From positions 1 through 64,000 of the forward strand of contig RPFO01002255.1 of NCBI GenBank assembly GCA_009746045.1: DNA of 64,000 bases. The letters run 5' to 3'. The notes beneath the pieces are model-generated. The model had not been told where the DNA came from. It was given only the letters and a program-made list of their open reading frames with translations, and did no database searches. This DNA comes from Mesostigma viride (Eukaryota; Streptophyta; Mesostigmatophyceae; Mesostigmatales; Mesostigmataceae). The stretch's first letter is position 1. Each line of letters opens with the position of its first letter. Both the position numbers and the translations under genes were made by a program. Of the stretch, positions 32,361 through 43,217 are shown piece after piece.

Positions 32361-34682
32361 ATGGGGATACTAAGTGCGACGAAGCAGCTGCTGGCCCTAG
32401 TGCTGGCAGTATGCCTGATGAGTGCGATTTATTTGTACACCCATCGGAAGGCTCAGCTGGAGAAGGAGCGTTTGCTGTCGCATCATAGTTTTCAGGTGGG
32501 TCTGGTGACAAGTAGTGCCTTGCTGGCGCCCTTGCCGCGCATTTCTATACTCCCATGCCTGACGTGTGCTCACAGTCTGCTGGCAGGGAGTGTTTCGGTC
32601 GCTGTCTAGGTCGCCAGTGACGGGGCTTCGGCGTCCTACCTTGCTCCGACGTGTCCTAGTTTGATTTGTCTCCCGTCCCTTGCGTTGTCGGGCTCCTCTT
32701 ATTAGTTCAGGGCGGGGCTCAGCGAGTGGAGACGTGGCAGATGGCGCGCAAGATGCGCTATTTCTGCCTCGTTTCCAACTCCTAACTTCTTCGCCCCACC
32801 TTGCTGTGCATGGACATGCTAAATATATCCGTGCTGTTTTACCTCGTGAACCCTTTGCTGCCTGGTGTGGAATGTCGTGGATTGCCACCTGTCCCGTACC
32901 CCACACCAGATATCCATGCATCTAAGTCTCGAAGCCTAACGTTATCCTCGTGCCTTAACATGACTAGTGACCACTGACCAGTTTGAATCCATATAGGGCC
33001 AATTTGTGTGCCCTGGACTCCAATACCCATCAGGTGAAGCACACATGGACTCAGTTTACTTACCTGCTGTATCGCCTGCCACCCGGCATGCCATTGCCAG
33101 CAAGTCATCGCATGCCAACTGCCGGCTTCTAGCACATTTGCATAGCCCAAAACAAGACCCTCTGTCATTCCTCCTCCCCCGATCCTCTGTTGGGAAGACG
33201 TCAAGGCCAACACTATGCCACATGAGGTCATACCACCTGAGGGTCCATGTTGGGATGGGCTTGTTGAAAGATGAGAGTGTCTAGTATGGTGCCCAGTTTC
33301 CCACACCCCACCCCATGGTGCTGGCATCCGGGGCCTACGCTACCCCACCCCACCCCATACCCAATCATGTCCCCAAAGCATAAATGAGAGCGCCTTGTAC
33401 AGTATGGCGTTGTATGGCTCGGAAGCGCGACTGACGGCCCGCTCATCCAAGAATAGAGAACATGATGCACCCCAATCATGGGCCCACGCTCACGCGCTCT
33501 CTGTCATGGAATGTCACGGGTCCCTGCAGGTCAAGAAGCTGTCCCTCCACGTGGATGAGAAAGAGGAAGCGCTCAAGGAGGCCCATTTCTTGCTGGAGCG
33601 AAAAGCCGACGAGCTGCGTGCGCTAGAGGACAACATCGAGATCCTCCGCAAGCAGATGGCTGAGCTGGCGGCCGACCACGCAGCAAACAGGGAGGCGATG
33701 CACCACCGCGACGTGGCATTGCGGCTGAAAGAAGAAGCCGAGGAAGCCCACAAGGCGACGCTGACCTCGGTGGAGGTGTGCCGGATGGAAGCAGCGGTCG
33801 CGCTGGATGCGAAGGACAAGAAGATTGCGGAGCTGGCCGCCACGCTCAACCTGGCCAAACAGGTACTCTATGGGGGATGGGTGGGTAAAGTGATCACATG
33901 GCTCAGTGGATGCAAGAATGAAAAGCTTGTCGCCACGCTCAACCTGGCCAAAGAGGGACACTATGGGGGATGGGTGGGTATAGTGACCAGGTGGCTAGGT
34001 GAACGCAAAGAGCGAGAAGCTAGTCGCCACGCTCAACCTGGCCAACCAGGTACCACTGGTTGGTGGCGTTTTCTTCTCTACCTTTGCCAAAACAGGTGAG
34101 GCAGTCCTTTCATTATCGAAATCTTTCCTTACTTTTTGGGCCCCTTCCATTTCCCAAAGTTCCCAAACCCGTTCCCCGTTCCTGCCCCCCACTCCCGAGA
34201 ATATGGATTGGCTGCGTCGCCTTGCCATGGGATAAGTACGGCAAATGTGCAACACCATCCCTGCCTTACTTATCCCAACACACGTGCCTGCGCGTTGCCT
34301 TGTGTTTTGTCTAAAAATGGACCATCTGTGTCGTGACGTGGCGCTCCACGAGGGCCTAACATCCTTTACTGCTCCTTTTGGCTCTCTTTTTCTTCGCTCT
34401 TTTCATTCTCCTGGTCTGCGCCCCCCACAGAAAATGGACGAGCTGCGTCGCGACGCCGCGCTTCACGAGGGACTCGTCCGGGAGCGCGACGCGCAGCTAC
34501 AAAAGCACGCGCTGGACGTGCACCGCGCGCACCAGGCCGTCGCTGACAAGAACCTGGCGCTGGGCTACATGGCCACCAAGCTGCACGTGAGGGCGCACGG
34601 GGGGAGCGGGGGGGCAAAGGGCGCAGGGGGGGGAATCGTGCGCCGCCATGCGGCCCTGCTCAAGAAGAAGTTGAGGCGCTGA
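32361..34682 (+). CDS. Membrane-anchored coiled-coil protein, function unknown
   Basis: Three exons (32361-32495, 33530-33862, 34431-34682), GT-AG, all phase 0, giving 239 aa. Residues ~6-26 (ATKQLLALVLAVCLMSAIYL) form one hydrophobic helix followed by HRKAQLEKER, so it is predicted to be a single-pass N-terminally anchored protein. Residues ~46-215 are a charged Leu/Glu/Lys/Ala coiled coil (KLSLHVDEKEEALKEAHFLL, EDNIEILRKQMAELAADHAA, MDELRRDAALHEGLVRERDA). The tail is Gly-rich then basic (LLKKKLRR). I do not recognise a family; a tethering or scaffold role is only a guess. Both inner exon edges are echoed in their introns, and reading through a downstream copy would simply add NLAKE/NLANQ-like heptads. 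Confidence 0.72.
33912..34062 (+). repeat. Two echoes of coiled-coil gene exon 2 donor edge
   Basis: The true edge is GCCACGCTCAACCTGGCCAA ACAG|GTACTC at 33839-33868. Copies GTCGCCACGCTCAACCTGGC occur at about 33930 and 34022. The second keeps a CAG|GTACCA donor; the first has GAGGGACAC. TATGGGGGATGGGTGGGTA intron text is also copied, so the duplicated unit spans the junction and is about 90 bp long. Confidence 0.88.
34190..34356 (+). repeat. Echoes of coiled-coil gene exon 3 acceptor edge
   Basis: AAAATGGACCATCTGTGTCG then TGACGTGGCGCTCCACGAGG (about 34314-34353) mirrors the true exon 3 start AAAATGGACGAGCTGCGTCG and CGACGCCGCGCTTCACGAGG (34431). A weaker copy, ATATGGATTGGCTGCGTCGC, lies near 34200. 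The copies lie upstream in the intron, as expected for an acceptor edge. Confidence 0.8.
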
Positions 34683-35312
34683 GGGGGCCAAGAAGAGGTG
34701 GCCGGTGACGGCCTATAGCTTCTCAAGCCATGGTCTCAAGTGAGCGGATCCCGACTTAATATCAGAGGGGGCAGCAGTGGTTGGTGTGGCGCTGACGTAT
34801 TGCTGCGCAAGGCGAATGTTTTGGCGGCGGTGTGGGGGGATGGGGGAGAGGGGCAAGGGGGCGGAAAGTCGTGAATAAACAAGTGGTTTGGTGCGCACGG
34901 GTGATAATGGCGTGCAAGGCAATTGTCCGTTGGTTGTTGGGTTCCAAATAGATCGAGGGGGGCGGCAGGCAGAGCACAGTGGCTGAAACTAAGAGGCGTG
35001 CTGCCCAAGGATTTGAGGCAGTTGAACAAAGGCAGGGAGCGGGCTGGCAGGGCTGGAGCATTTCTCCACGTCCGTGAATGCGCCCGGAGACATTGCCCGA
35101 GGAACTTGCTCTCTGAGGTTGTACCAGGCGCAAAGGTGGTGGGGAGGGCAAAAAAGCCAGCTGCTGCGATCAAAAGGAAAGGAGGTGCTGCTGAAAGGAT
35201 TGGATTCACAAAGCCGAGCTTCTAGTCCTGATGAAAGAGCGTCCTGGGGATGTAAGGGGGGAAGCGGGGAAGCGGCTGTCGCCGCAAGCAAGGGATAATC
35301 AGTTTCCCTGAA
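34683..35312. other. 3' flank of the coiled-coil gene
   Basis: G-rich spacer, probably including the 3' UTR. No credible gene, RNA or repeat recognised. Confidence 0.45.
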
Positions 35313-35464
35313 ACGGAATTTGCCAATAACGCGGTTAAAAATTCAGCATCCAATCAATTAGACGCGCGAATTGACCCGTCAGTGTTATAACGGAATTTGT
35401 CAATAACGCGGTTAAACATTCATTATCCAATCAATTAAACGCGCCAATTGACCCGTCAGTGTTA
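35313..35464. repeat. 76-bp tandem duplication
   Basis: Two adjacent copies (about 35315-35390 and 35391-35464) share CGGAATTTG, CAATAACGCGGTTAAA and TTGACCCGTCAGTGTTA with a few substitutions. Nothing else is visible up to the LINE at 35696. Confidence 0.85.
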
Positions 35465-35695
35465 ATTTTTTTAGTGGGGGTTTGCCGCCAATTGTGGCAG
35501 TGCGGCTACAATTTCGGTCGATTGTCAATTGGTCAGGCAGTGCCACGGCTTGGCAAGAGTGTCCAAATGCCACTCGATCTCTGGCGGATCACGTTGTTCT
35601 ACTTGGTTGTTTCCGTTCACCACAGAGTGGCCCTGCATTAACTCGGCCATACTTTAGTTTCTCGATTTCTGGCCTGCACTGGTTGTCTCCTTGAT

Positions 35696-37149
35696 TAATT
35701 CATTCATTCATTCATTAATTAATTAATTAATTAATTAATTAATTAATTAATTAATTAATTAATTAATTAATTAATTAATTAATTAATAGACACGTGACTG
35801 CGTCACGTGAGCATAAGTCCTCAGTGGGAGGGGAACATGGGATGCATGGAATGGATGGTATAAGCTATCTAGGTCCTAGTTACAGGGGTGTGGGCACCGC
35901 GGCCCGAATCGCTATGAATGCCATACTTGGTCACACGTGGAGCCCCCACAGGCTTGGGGGTGGTCTCCTTCATCACTACTTGCCATCTATCCTTGCGCAC
36001 CATCTGCCTCCATATTACAGGCAAACCAGGAGGCTGCCCGGGGGTGAGCCCGTCACGTCTAGTGTAGCACATGTCCATGCCAAGTCTATCACGAAATGTC
36101 CACGGGCGGCGGCCCTGCCGCGCGCGGCCGGGGGCACGCCAGGATAGGACATATCGCCCAGGCTGGGCGGGCTTGGTGCCAGCTAGTCTATCTGAGGTAT
36201 CTACCTGATCTGTGCGGGCCAGGTGCCCGGCTAGGCCCAGGCGCCTGTGCCTAATAATGTGGGAAACGTAGGGCAAATCAGCGTACAAATCCTCATTACT
36301 AATGTGCAAACCAAAGGGGATGTTAAGGGCCTTGCGCAGCATCTTGGTGACGGCGCCGTCGAGTCGTTGCTCCAGCTCCTGCGTCAGTGCCCACGTCTCG
36401 GCGCCGTAGGTCAGGATCGTCAGAATGACGACCTTGAAGAGGTCACGCTTGACGATCCGGGGTAGGGCGGGGTTGCTCCACCAGCGGCGGTGGTCATGGA
36501 GGTGCGCCCACGCCATGCCGATCCGTGTCGTCATGTCGTCCTCGCAGTCGGGAAGCCAACTGCCGAGCAGCTTGAAGCGGCCTGAAGTAGCGGTCGGCAG
36601 CCTTGACCTCAGTGTCGTATAAGAGGCGGAGTGTCAGTGGGGGCCCCGCCATGCCGAGGGCCAGGGCCTCCGTTTTGGGGCTGATTTCTAGACCAACCGC
36701 CCGAGCCTCGAGGCATTCCAGCCAAAGTTGGGCAGACTCCGGCTTCTCGATGAGCGTGATGTCGTCGGCATAAATGAGGTCAGCTAGTAAATTCTGCTTG
36801 TTAGTCGGCCCCCCTTCCCCAAGCTCGTTCGTGATCGCTAGGCCAGGGGCACGGCCTGCAATGCTAGCAAAGCGAGCACGTGCCTGGCGCATAACATAAT
36901 CCACTACAATAATAACAGGTACGGCGACAGGACGCAACCCTGCCAGACGCCGGTCTGCAGTGGGCATGGCGGGGTAATGCCGTGTTGAGTGCGCACCGAA
37001 GTGGTCGACCCCTCATACTGCGTGCGGATGACCGTAATCAGGGGAGTGGGGACGCGAGCGCGAGCAAGTACAGCCCATAGAGCGTCCCAGAGGACAGAAT
37101 CAAAGCCTTGATGAAGTCGACGAAGATCAGGATGGCGGGAAACTCACCA
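35696..37149 (-). mobile_element. LINE family A copy, 5'-truncated in the reverse transcriptase
   Basis: Flanked by GGTTGTCTCCTTGAT (35681-35695) and a slightly shortened GGTTGCTCCTTGAT (37150-37163), taken as the TSD. Read on the minus strand it starts inside the reverse transcriptase and ends with the palindrome CACGTGACTGCGTCACGTG (35791-35809) and a ~90-bp TTAATTAA tail (35698-35787). It is the longest LINE A copy in the window and the key to reconstructing the split copy at 13733-20000. Confidence 0.82.
35869..37140 (-). pseudogene. LINE A reverse transcriptase fragment
   Basis: On the minus strand: FVDFIKAFDSVLWDALW (RT motif 2-3 region), GVWQGCVLSPYLLL (motif B), LIYADDITLIEKPESAQ (catalytic YADD), GLEISPKTEALALGMAG, then in a shifted frame MTTRIGMAWAHLHDHRRWW, TYGAETWALTQELEQRLDGA, LRKALNIPFG and RRLGLAGHLARTDQVDTSD. 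At least one frameshift and the missing endonuclease and N-terminal RT motifs make it inactive. Confidence 0.85.
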
Positions 37150-37369
37150 GGTTGCTCCTTGATACTGTAGTTTATGTGATGCCACAATGGGCAGTGTCAG
37201 ATGAGTCTTCGGCCTGACGGTCTCCCCTCTGCCACAAATCGATCGCCCTGGGAATGCAATCCTAGTATGCAGTTAGCGCTCAAGTTGCATGGGGGTCACA
37301 AACTGAACCGCTACGAGGTAATTGACGCCGGCGCCCACGTGGCGTCCTGCAATCATGCAAACCTAATAT

Positions 37370-37430
37370 TACTCGTGCTCCCGTTGGGGAGTACGTCACG
37401 GAGCACCGGAGTGCTATTAATTCCTGTATG
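37370..37430 (-). mobile_element. 61-bp retroposon insertion consisting only of the 3' terminal hairpin
   Basis: Flanked by a perfect 14-bp direct repeat TGCAAACCTAATAT (37356-37369 and 37431-37444). The insert, read on the minus strand, is the family terminal segment GGTGCTCCGTGACGTACTCC then CCAACGGGAGCACGAG. It is an extreme 5' truncation and isolates the 3' signal of the retroposons. Confidence 0.75.
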
Positions 37431-37467
37431 TGCAAACCTAATATGCTAAGTGTTGCCCATCATCAAT

Positions 37468-37620
37468 GCGACTTATCAAAGAGACAACCACTGAGCGCAT
37501 GCCAGAAATCTGGGCGAAACCAGACCATGGTAGCTCGAGCCTGCTGTTATCTTATCCACGTTTGTCGAGTCGTTCAGGAATCAGGATGATGGAAATGAAT
37601 GGAGGTGGATGTGTGAAGCC
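37468..37620 (+). repeat. Dispersed repeat (GAGACAACC...GAATGGAGG family)
   Basis: Contains GAGACAACCACTGAGCGCAT, CCAGACCATGGTAGCTCGAG and GTCGAGTCGTTCAGG, matching 20023-20130 and, in part, 50919-50975. The 50919-50975 copy is a 57-bp insertion relative to its duplicated partner locus, so the family is or was mobile. No coding potential was seen. Confidence 0.55.
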
Positions 37621-37650
37621 GCGTTGATATACCACTCTCATCGAGGATAC

Positions 37651-38240
37651 ACCTCACCTGGACGCTGGATGACGACCTGACCCCCGCTCAGCAACAGCAG
37701 CGACGCGACCTGTGGCCGGAATACCTCCGCCATAAGCAGGACCCCCAGAAGCCCAAGGTGTACTGGAGGGGCGGGGACCTGATGATCAATCACAAGATGT
37801 GGACGCCCCCAGCGGGCTAGAATAGCAATAGCCCTAGCTTGTATCCATTGGAGTCACTGCCGCTAAGGCAGCCATGCTTAGAATGTTTGCCTAGCTGTGC
37901 CAACATACCTAGTCACGTGCCGCCAACGCACGGTACACAACCAGCCATAGCCTTAGCCTAGTCCTAGTACAGCCATGCTACGCCCTGGCTATGTTCAGAT
38001 TACTTGTCCACGCTACTTGTTATGCCACGCTCACATGGGTCTTATTGCACCCACAGTTTGCCGGATCGGTAGCATGTCCTTTTAGCTAGCGCGCCCGAAT
38101 GCAGCTGTGGCATGCCTTTGGCATGAAGGAGACTGGGGGTCTCTGCCCTTTCTCCTGTTGTGCACACACAGGGATTAAAAGCACTTCGGTGCTCTGTGAC
38201 TCCCCAACGGGAGCACGAGTTTAATTAATTAATTAATTAA
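37651..38240 (+). mobile_element. Truncated copy of the inner ORF1-only retroposon
   Basis: Nearly identical to 15888-16482: it encodes TWTLDDDLTPAQQQQRRDLW through the same stop, then the same 3' UTR, terminal hairpin and TTAA tail. It is bounded by TCGAGGATAC at 37641-37650 and 38241-38250. Confidence 0.88.
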
Positions 38241-38250
38241 TCGAGGATAC

Positions 38251-38514
38251 CCTTTGCCCATGCAGAGAGTCGCTCTCTGCTGAGGAGATATACCATGCCC
38301 TAGCCATGATCATCTTCCACCCTATGTCCGCACCCTAGCTGCTGGAACACATAGTGGTGCAGGTGCACTTCTTGCACCCAGAGCTTGTGTAGTTTACACC
38401 TTATTACCCTTGCAGGAAGTAGCCCAGAATGTATTAAAAGCCATATGCCCCTTCTCAGGGATATGTGCTACATGTACTCCCAACAGAGATGTGTTTCAAT
38501 TCAATTTAATTTAA
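38251..38514 (+). mobile_element. Truncated family B retroposon 3' end at the same target
   Basis: Shares CAGAGAG, TGGTGCAGGTGCAC, GAATGTATTAAAAGCCATAT and CTTCTCAGGGATATGTGCTA with 17690-17971. Flanked by TCGAGGATAC (38241-38250 and 38515-38524), the same target repeat used by the neighbouring insertion. Confidence 0.82.
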
Positions 38515-38685
38515 TCGAGGATACCGAGCATATATGTCCAGCTCTGGTTGGAATGCCTGGCCCTGGAAGCACAAGCAGTTCCAAATCTAGTACCAAATCC
38601 GAAAGGCTTGCATCACTCCCCGTCGAAAGGAGAACTTTTGCGGATGACTGTAGGTGTAAGTTGGCGATGCCCTAGGATCCGGAGA

Positions 38686-38752
38686 CGTCCGTCCTATAGA
38701 TAGTCAGCGAAGGTTGGTGCGAGAGGTCCCCAGTTCGATTCCGGTCGGATTC
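38686..38752 (+). tRNA. tRNA-like remnant (SINE head or decayed tRNA)
   Basis: AGGTCCCCAGTTCGATTCCG resembles a tRNA B-box and T arm, and TCCGTCCTATAGATAGTCAG upstream resembles an acceptor and A-box; TCCGTCC can pair with GGTCGGA at 6 of 7 positions. The total of ~63 nt is too short for a full tRNA and no proper anticodon arm forms. An alternative pairing (GGATCCG with CGGATTC) gives ~79 nt but a poor D arm. I treat it as a relic. Confidence 0.25.
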
Positions 38753-39475
38753 ATTTGCAGATCGCGTTTTTCCGCGTTTTCCGCGGACCGGCACTGAACG
38801 CAAATGGTTTTCACCTTTGCGGCGTGCCAAATCAGAACAAGCAGTTGGCTTGGGAATCAGCAAGAAGACTGAAGCGATGGCCCTGGGGCTTGACGATCGC
38901 CCCTTACTACCTCTTTTTCACCTGGACGGCGCAGCGGTTCCCTACACCGATCGCTTTCAGCTCTTGGGCAGTTAACTAATCAATTATACTCGTCTGGCCT
39001 GCATAGGCCTGGTTGTCTCCTTGATACTCGGGCTCCCATTGGGGCCGGAGTCACGGATTAGTGACCCCGATGGATGGACGGATGGTACACACATTCCTAC
39101 CACCGTCTATTCTATTATATATTCTAAGTAGATGGGGCCGGACCCTACCTGTCTCGCCTTGCATGCTTCCCATGGAAGCAAATTCGCTTCTTCCCCACCG
39201 CAGGGGGGACGTTGTCTTCTACTACGACATGGGCCCACTTGGCCTTGTCCTGCATCACGTATCGGCCAAATCACGTGCGGAGAGGTATCCTCTATCAGTT
39301 TCTCCATGAATGTGCGGGCCTTGCAGCACCTGGCATCGCTGGGCCTGTCCCACGTGAGGAGGTGCCTGCCCGGCGGCTGAGCGGGCCGCACCCTTGCGGA
39401 CGGGCTACGAGAAGACCTGGGCTACGAGAAGACCTGGGCGGACGGGCTACGAGAAGGTCTGTGTCTAAGAATTAA

Positions 39476-42042
39476 GGGGTCCGGACGGACCGGAATTATT
39501 TCGCGCCAAAAAATTCGCGCCGGTACCCGTCACGTGAAATTGTGGTGCACGATGCGCGTAACCCTTGCGCCAAGTTGGCCATGGCGACGTGCGTTAGGTA
39601 ATAAATGCAGTAATATGGCAATAAGACCGCAGAAAATTATGCAGATGCGTCAAATTAAAGTTTCATCATGATCTTGCGTAGCCGAAGATGCATTATTGAC
39701 GAGATCGATGCCATTTTTCATCCGCGTTTGCGAGGGGGTCTGGCCCGGAAATCTTGCCGCAACGAATAAGCAGCAATACATGCCTACAGCGATAATTACA
39801 AAGGTTCTTAGTCCCTAGCGATGCAGAAAGCAACGTTCATTAACGGGGAGATTGAAAATGTTAAAGAACCTTTTATTTTATTACTTTTCCTCGTCATTTT
39901 CGGAAAGAAAACGCCAGGTCCTGCTTTATGCGCTGTCAACCCGTCCATGGGTGGCTGGCATTTCTTGCGCGCCTTGTCAGGAAAGATAGCATGCCATTGT
40001 ACGTCTATTATCCAGTGGTTACCCCCGAAGTCTATTGCGTTTAGAAATCCCTTTATTCTAAGCTTTCAGCACGGTTTCCTGGAAGGGTGCGTTGTTTTGT
40101 TCGCCGCTTGCTGCATGCACGTCTCTAGTTTTCCGGCAGCTTTCAACCGATTCGCTTACGTTATGCGTGGCAAGCTCTGAAATCCTGTCTAGGATTGATT
40201 TGGGTAATATCAAGGTAAGCTGCTACGTTAATGTAATGATATATGGAAGGATTTGGATGGCAGAGTGCTTATATTGCATATTCAACACGTACCCCGGCAT
40301 GCCTCGAGGGCGGCATGCAACAAGCTGGCGAGCATAACCGTGCGTCTCAACGTGCTGGGAAACAAGGTGGCTATACTTCTCTTGCTGGCCATGCTTTGTA
40401 TATGTGTAAGCTATGCTTACGTGTGTGTTCTCTTTAGATTTGTGGATCACAGCCACTATGCATCACAATCAATGTGCTCTCAAGGATGCTAGCCATGCTT
40501 ATGAGGATGGCTGCAAGCCATTTCTCTTATGGCTTTGCTGTATTTCGTGTTTGCGCTTACAGTTCTGTTTTGTTGGTTGGTTTTTGAACGGGGTGATGTG
40601 AACCTGCAGGGTTAGAACATTGTGTTATTATTGCTGGTTGATTGAGGCATCATCCTCTACTCTAAGTCAGCATAGCACGTGTATATGAGCATGCTGTTTA
40701 TGCACCTTATTGTTGAGCATGGTTTACAACCATGGTGAGGTGTGGGGTGTGGCTAGCATGTACGAGTCACCCATCTAATCCCACATGTTTCTGTTGCTAT
40801 TGAACGTTGCTTGGGCCTCTAAACATTTCTGTTATTACCAATGAAGATTGCCAACTATGCTACCATAGTGTGGTGCTGCATGCTATGAATGACCTCTCTA
40901 GTACTCAAGGCTCATGCTCAGCTTGATCCTGCATTTGGTGGCTGTTTGTATAACTCAATTGGCAGCCGTCTATGTTAGGATTCTGATGATTTGTGGTGGG
41001 CAGGTGATGAAAAGGGTTATGTTTGAGCTCATGCCAGTCTATACTAGGGTTGAGGGGTGGCAGTTGAGGACACTAGTTTATGCCATCAGTCTAGCTCAGA
41101 ATGACCTGAATTTTGATTCCAAGATAGTTTGCATGATAAATAACTTGCTGGCACCTTGTTTGCCCCACTTGGTGGTGGGCAAGGTTGTGATTGGTGCAGC
41201 CATTTGGCATAAAACCGTATTTTCGTGCATTTTTTTTTTTCATACAAAAGTGATGCCTGTTCACATACGTGGTCAGAATGAGCTGAAAATTGGTCCCATT
41301 GATATTCCCACCCTGTGGAAGTTATCTATATCTCCCTGGGCCCAACCCACGCGCATTTGATTTGATTTTTTTTTTTTAGTCACAAAAAAGACGTATTTTT
41401 CGGTAAACTGCCAAAGTATGCCCAGACGTGCGATTTTGGTGCTGCAAATTAGCTCCATTCCTTGGTCTGGGTGGGGATTTGACTGGAATATGGTGTTTGG
41501 TACACAAGTGTGGGGGGGTTAATTAATTAATTAATTATCAACATCACTCCGTTGGGAGTCAATGTAGCACATATCCCTGAGAAGGGGCATATGGCTTTAA
41601 ATACATCCTAGGCTACTTCATGCAAGGGTGGGAATGTAAGCAACACTTGCTCTAGGTGCCGCAAGGGCACCGGCACCACCATGCTGTCTCAGGTTCAACC
41701 CAGCTAAGGGGATCCTGGCACGGGGGAGGAAGATCATCATGGCTATGCAAGGGCTAGGGCATGGCTTCTCGACAGAGAGCATCTCTCTGCATGGCATAGC
41801 ATGGCTAAGTTCTTAATGCATGTGGGGGGGTTGTCCTAGGCAATCCGTGCTTTTAGGGGGTGTGCGCGCCAAAAAAAGCTCCCTGCACATGTATTGTGAT
41901 GGGCCTTGAACTCAAAAAGTAGCCAGATGCATGCCCAAGGGTCATATTTATGGTCCCCCATCATAATTTGCATTGCCAGCATGGGTATTGAGTGCAAAAC
42001 ATGTGTATTCAATTTGGGGGGGGGCAGGTCCGTCCGGACCCC
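39476..42042. mobile_element. 2.57-kb DNA transposon with TTAA target duplication
   Basis: TTAA (39472-39475) then GGGGTCCGGACGGACC; at the other end GGTCCGTCCGGACCCC then TTAA (42043-42046): perfect 16-bp inverted termini and a TTAA duplication, typical of piggyBac or Kolobok elements. Internal frames (such as 39821-40180 and 40914-41360) show no recognisable transposase, so it looks non-autonomous. It contains a family B retroposon insertion (41521-41821). Confidence 0.85.
41521..41821 (-). mobile_element. Family B retroposon 3' fragment
   Basis: Minus-strand copy with TTAATTAA tail, CTCCGTTGGGAG hairpin and GCACATATCCCTGAGAAGGG. Flanked by GTGGGGGGGTT (41510-41520 and 41822-41832), an 11-bp TSD. 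It is nested in the TTAA transposon, hence younger. Confidence 0.82.
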
Positions 42043-42455
42043 TTAAGTTGGTACGAGCTAAAGTGCCCTACTAGTTGCAATATGCGCTGCTTCATGGTGC
42101 TAGTGATCAGTGGCATGTCCACTGACATACAAGTCCTCCTTGCGGACGACGTGGCCGGGCGGCGTTACTAGCCCAGACGACAGATTGACTGCTGCCATGC
42201 AGCACTCATCTCAATTCGTGCATGTCAGACCGCGCCGTCCATGAGCTTTTTCTCGAGGTCAACTGTGTCGAGGGTCCACGTCTCGGCGCCATACTTGAGA
42301 ACCGGGAGGACGTACCAGGACCTTGAGCAGGTCCTGCTAATTCTCGCGCTTGCCCAGGAGCTTGCGCCAGAGGGCTCTATATTGCACATGGCGGAGTGCA
42401 CGTTCCAGGCGATCGAGGGACAGAGATGCGATGGTCGATGCACTAGGAGTTAATT

Positions 42456-42790
42456 TGAAGCCCCCGTAACCTGTCCGGTAACTTCGACGCCCCCGTAACC
42501 TGCCCGGTAACTTCGACGGGCCAGGTTACGGGTCCGTATTCGTTGGCGGTTTGGGTTACCGGACCGGTTACGGTACCATTCGGAATATTGGCCCCGAGAT
42601 TCGGTACGGCCCAGTAACTGGGCCGGTCATGTTTACGGGGGCGTGAACGGCTTCGGTTCAGGTTACGTTGGGGTATACGGGACGGGTCAGGTAGTGGTTA
42701 CGGCGCCATAGCTGCCCCAATATTAGGCACTGGGGTGGTTACGGAGCCGTTATCGTTAACTGGATCGTAAACCGCGACATAGCTGGCAGC
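42456..42790. repeat. Left subterminal GTAACC/GGTTAC motif array
   Basis: About fifteen copies of GGTTACGG, CCCGTAACC, CCGGTAAC and variants in mixed orientation directly inside the left terminus of the giant element, e.g. ACCTGTCCGGTAACTTCGAC repeated in near-identical form. This resembles subterminal transposase-binding motif arrays of large DNA transposons. Confidence 0.75.
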
Positions 42791-43217
42791 TCAGCTTGTT
42801 CGTTATAATATTCCCGAAAACGTTAGTGTTTTCGTTTTTTGAGTTTCGCTTTTAATTGTCCGGCATTGACGTGAATAAATATGGGGGTGCGAAATCCGTC
42901 TGTTTCTTGCTTCATGCAATGCATATCTTTGTCGTCAGATAATCAGCTCTTTAGGCTATGCCCGACCTTCCTATACTGCCAGCCTGCGGCAATGAGCCAG
43001 CAGAAGATATGGCGTGCCCAAGATTCCGCGCGAAGGCCGCTAATGGTCTTCCGGATGTGCAGTAAGTGCGGTAAAAGCTGCGAAAATTGCTTATAATGCC
43101 TGTAGGAAGCTCTTTGCGACAGTGTTTCCAAGCGAGTTCATTGTTCTTTTGACGCCAGATACAAAAGGCAAAGGGGGGCATCGTTTTTATTAGTCGGCAG
43201 TGCGGTTTCGAGAAGTG

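Noticed and set aside
39821-41360. Possible transposase genes inside the TTAA element
   Set aside because: Frames of 119 and 148 codons show no catalytic Asp pattern, zinc finger or similarity that I recognise.
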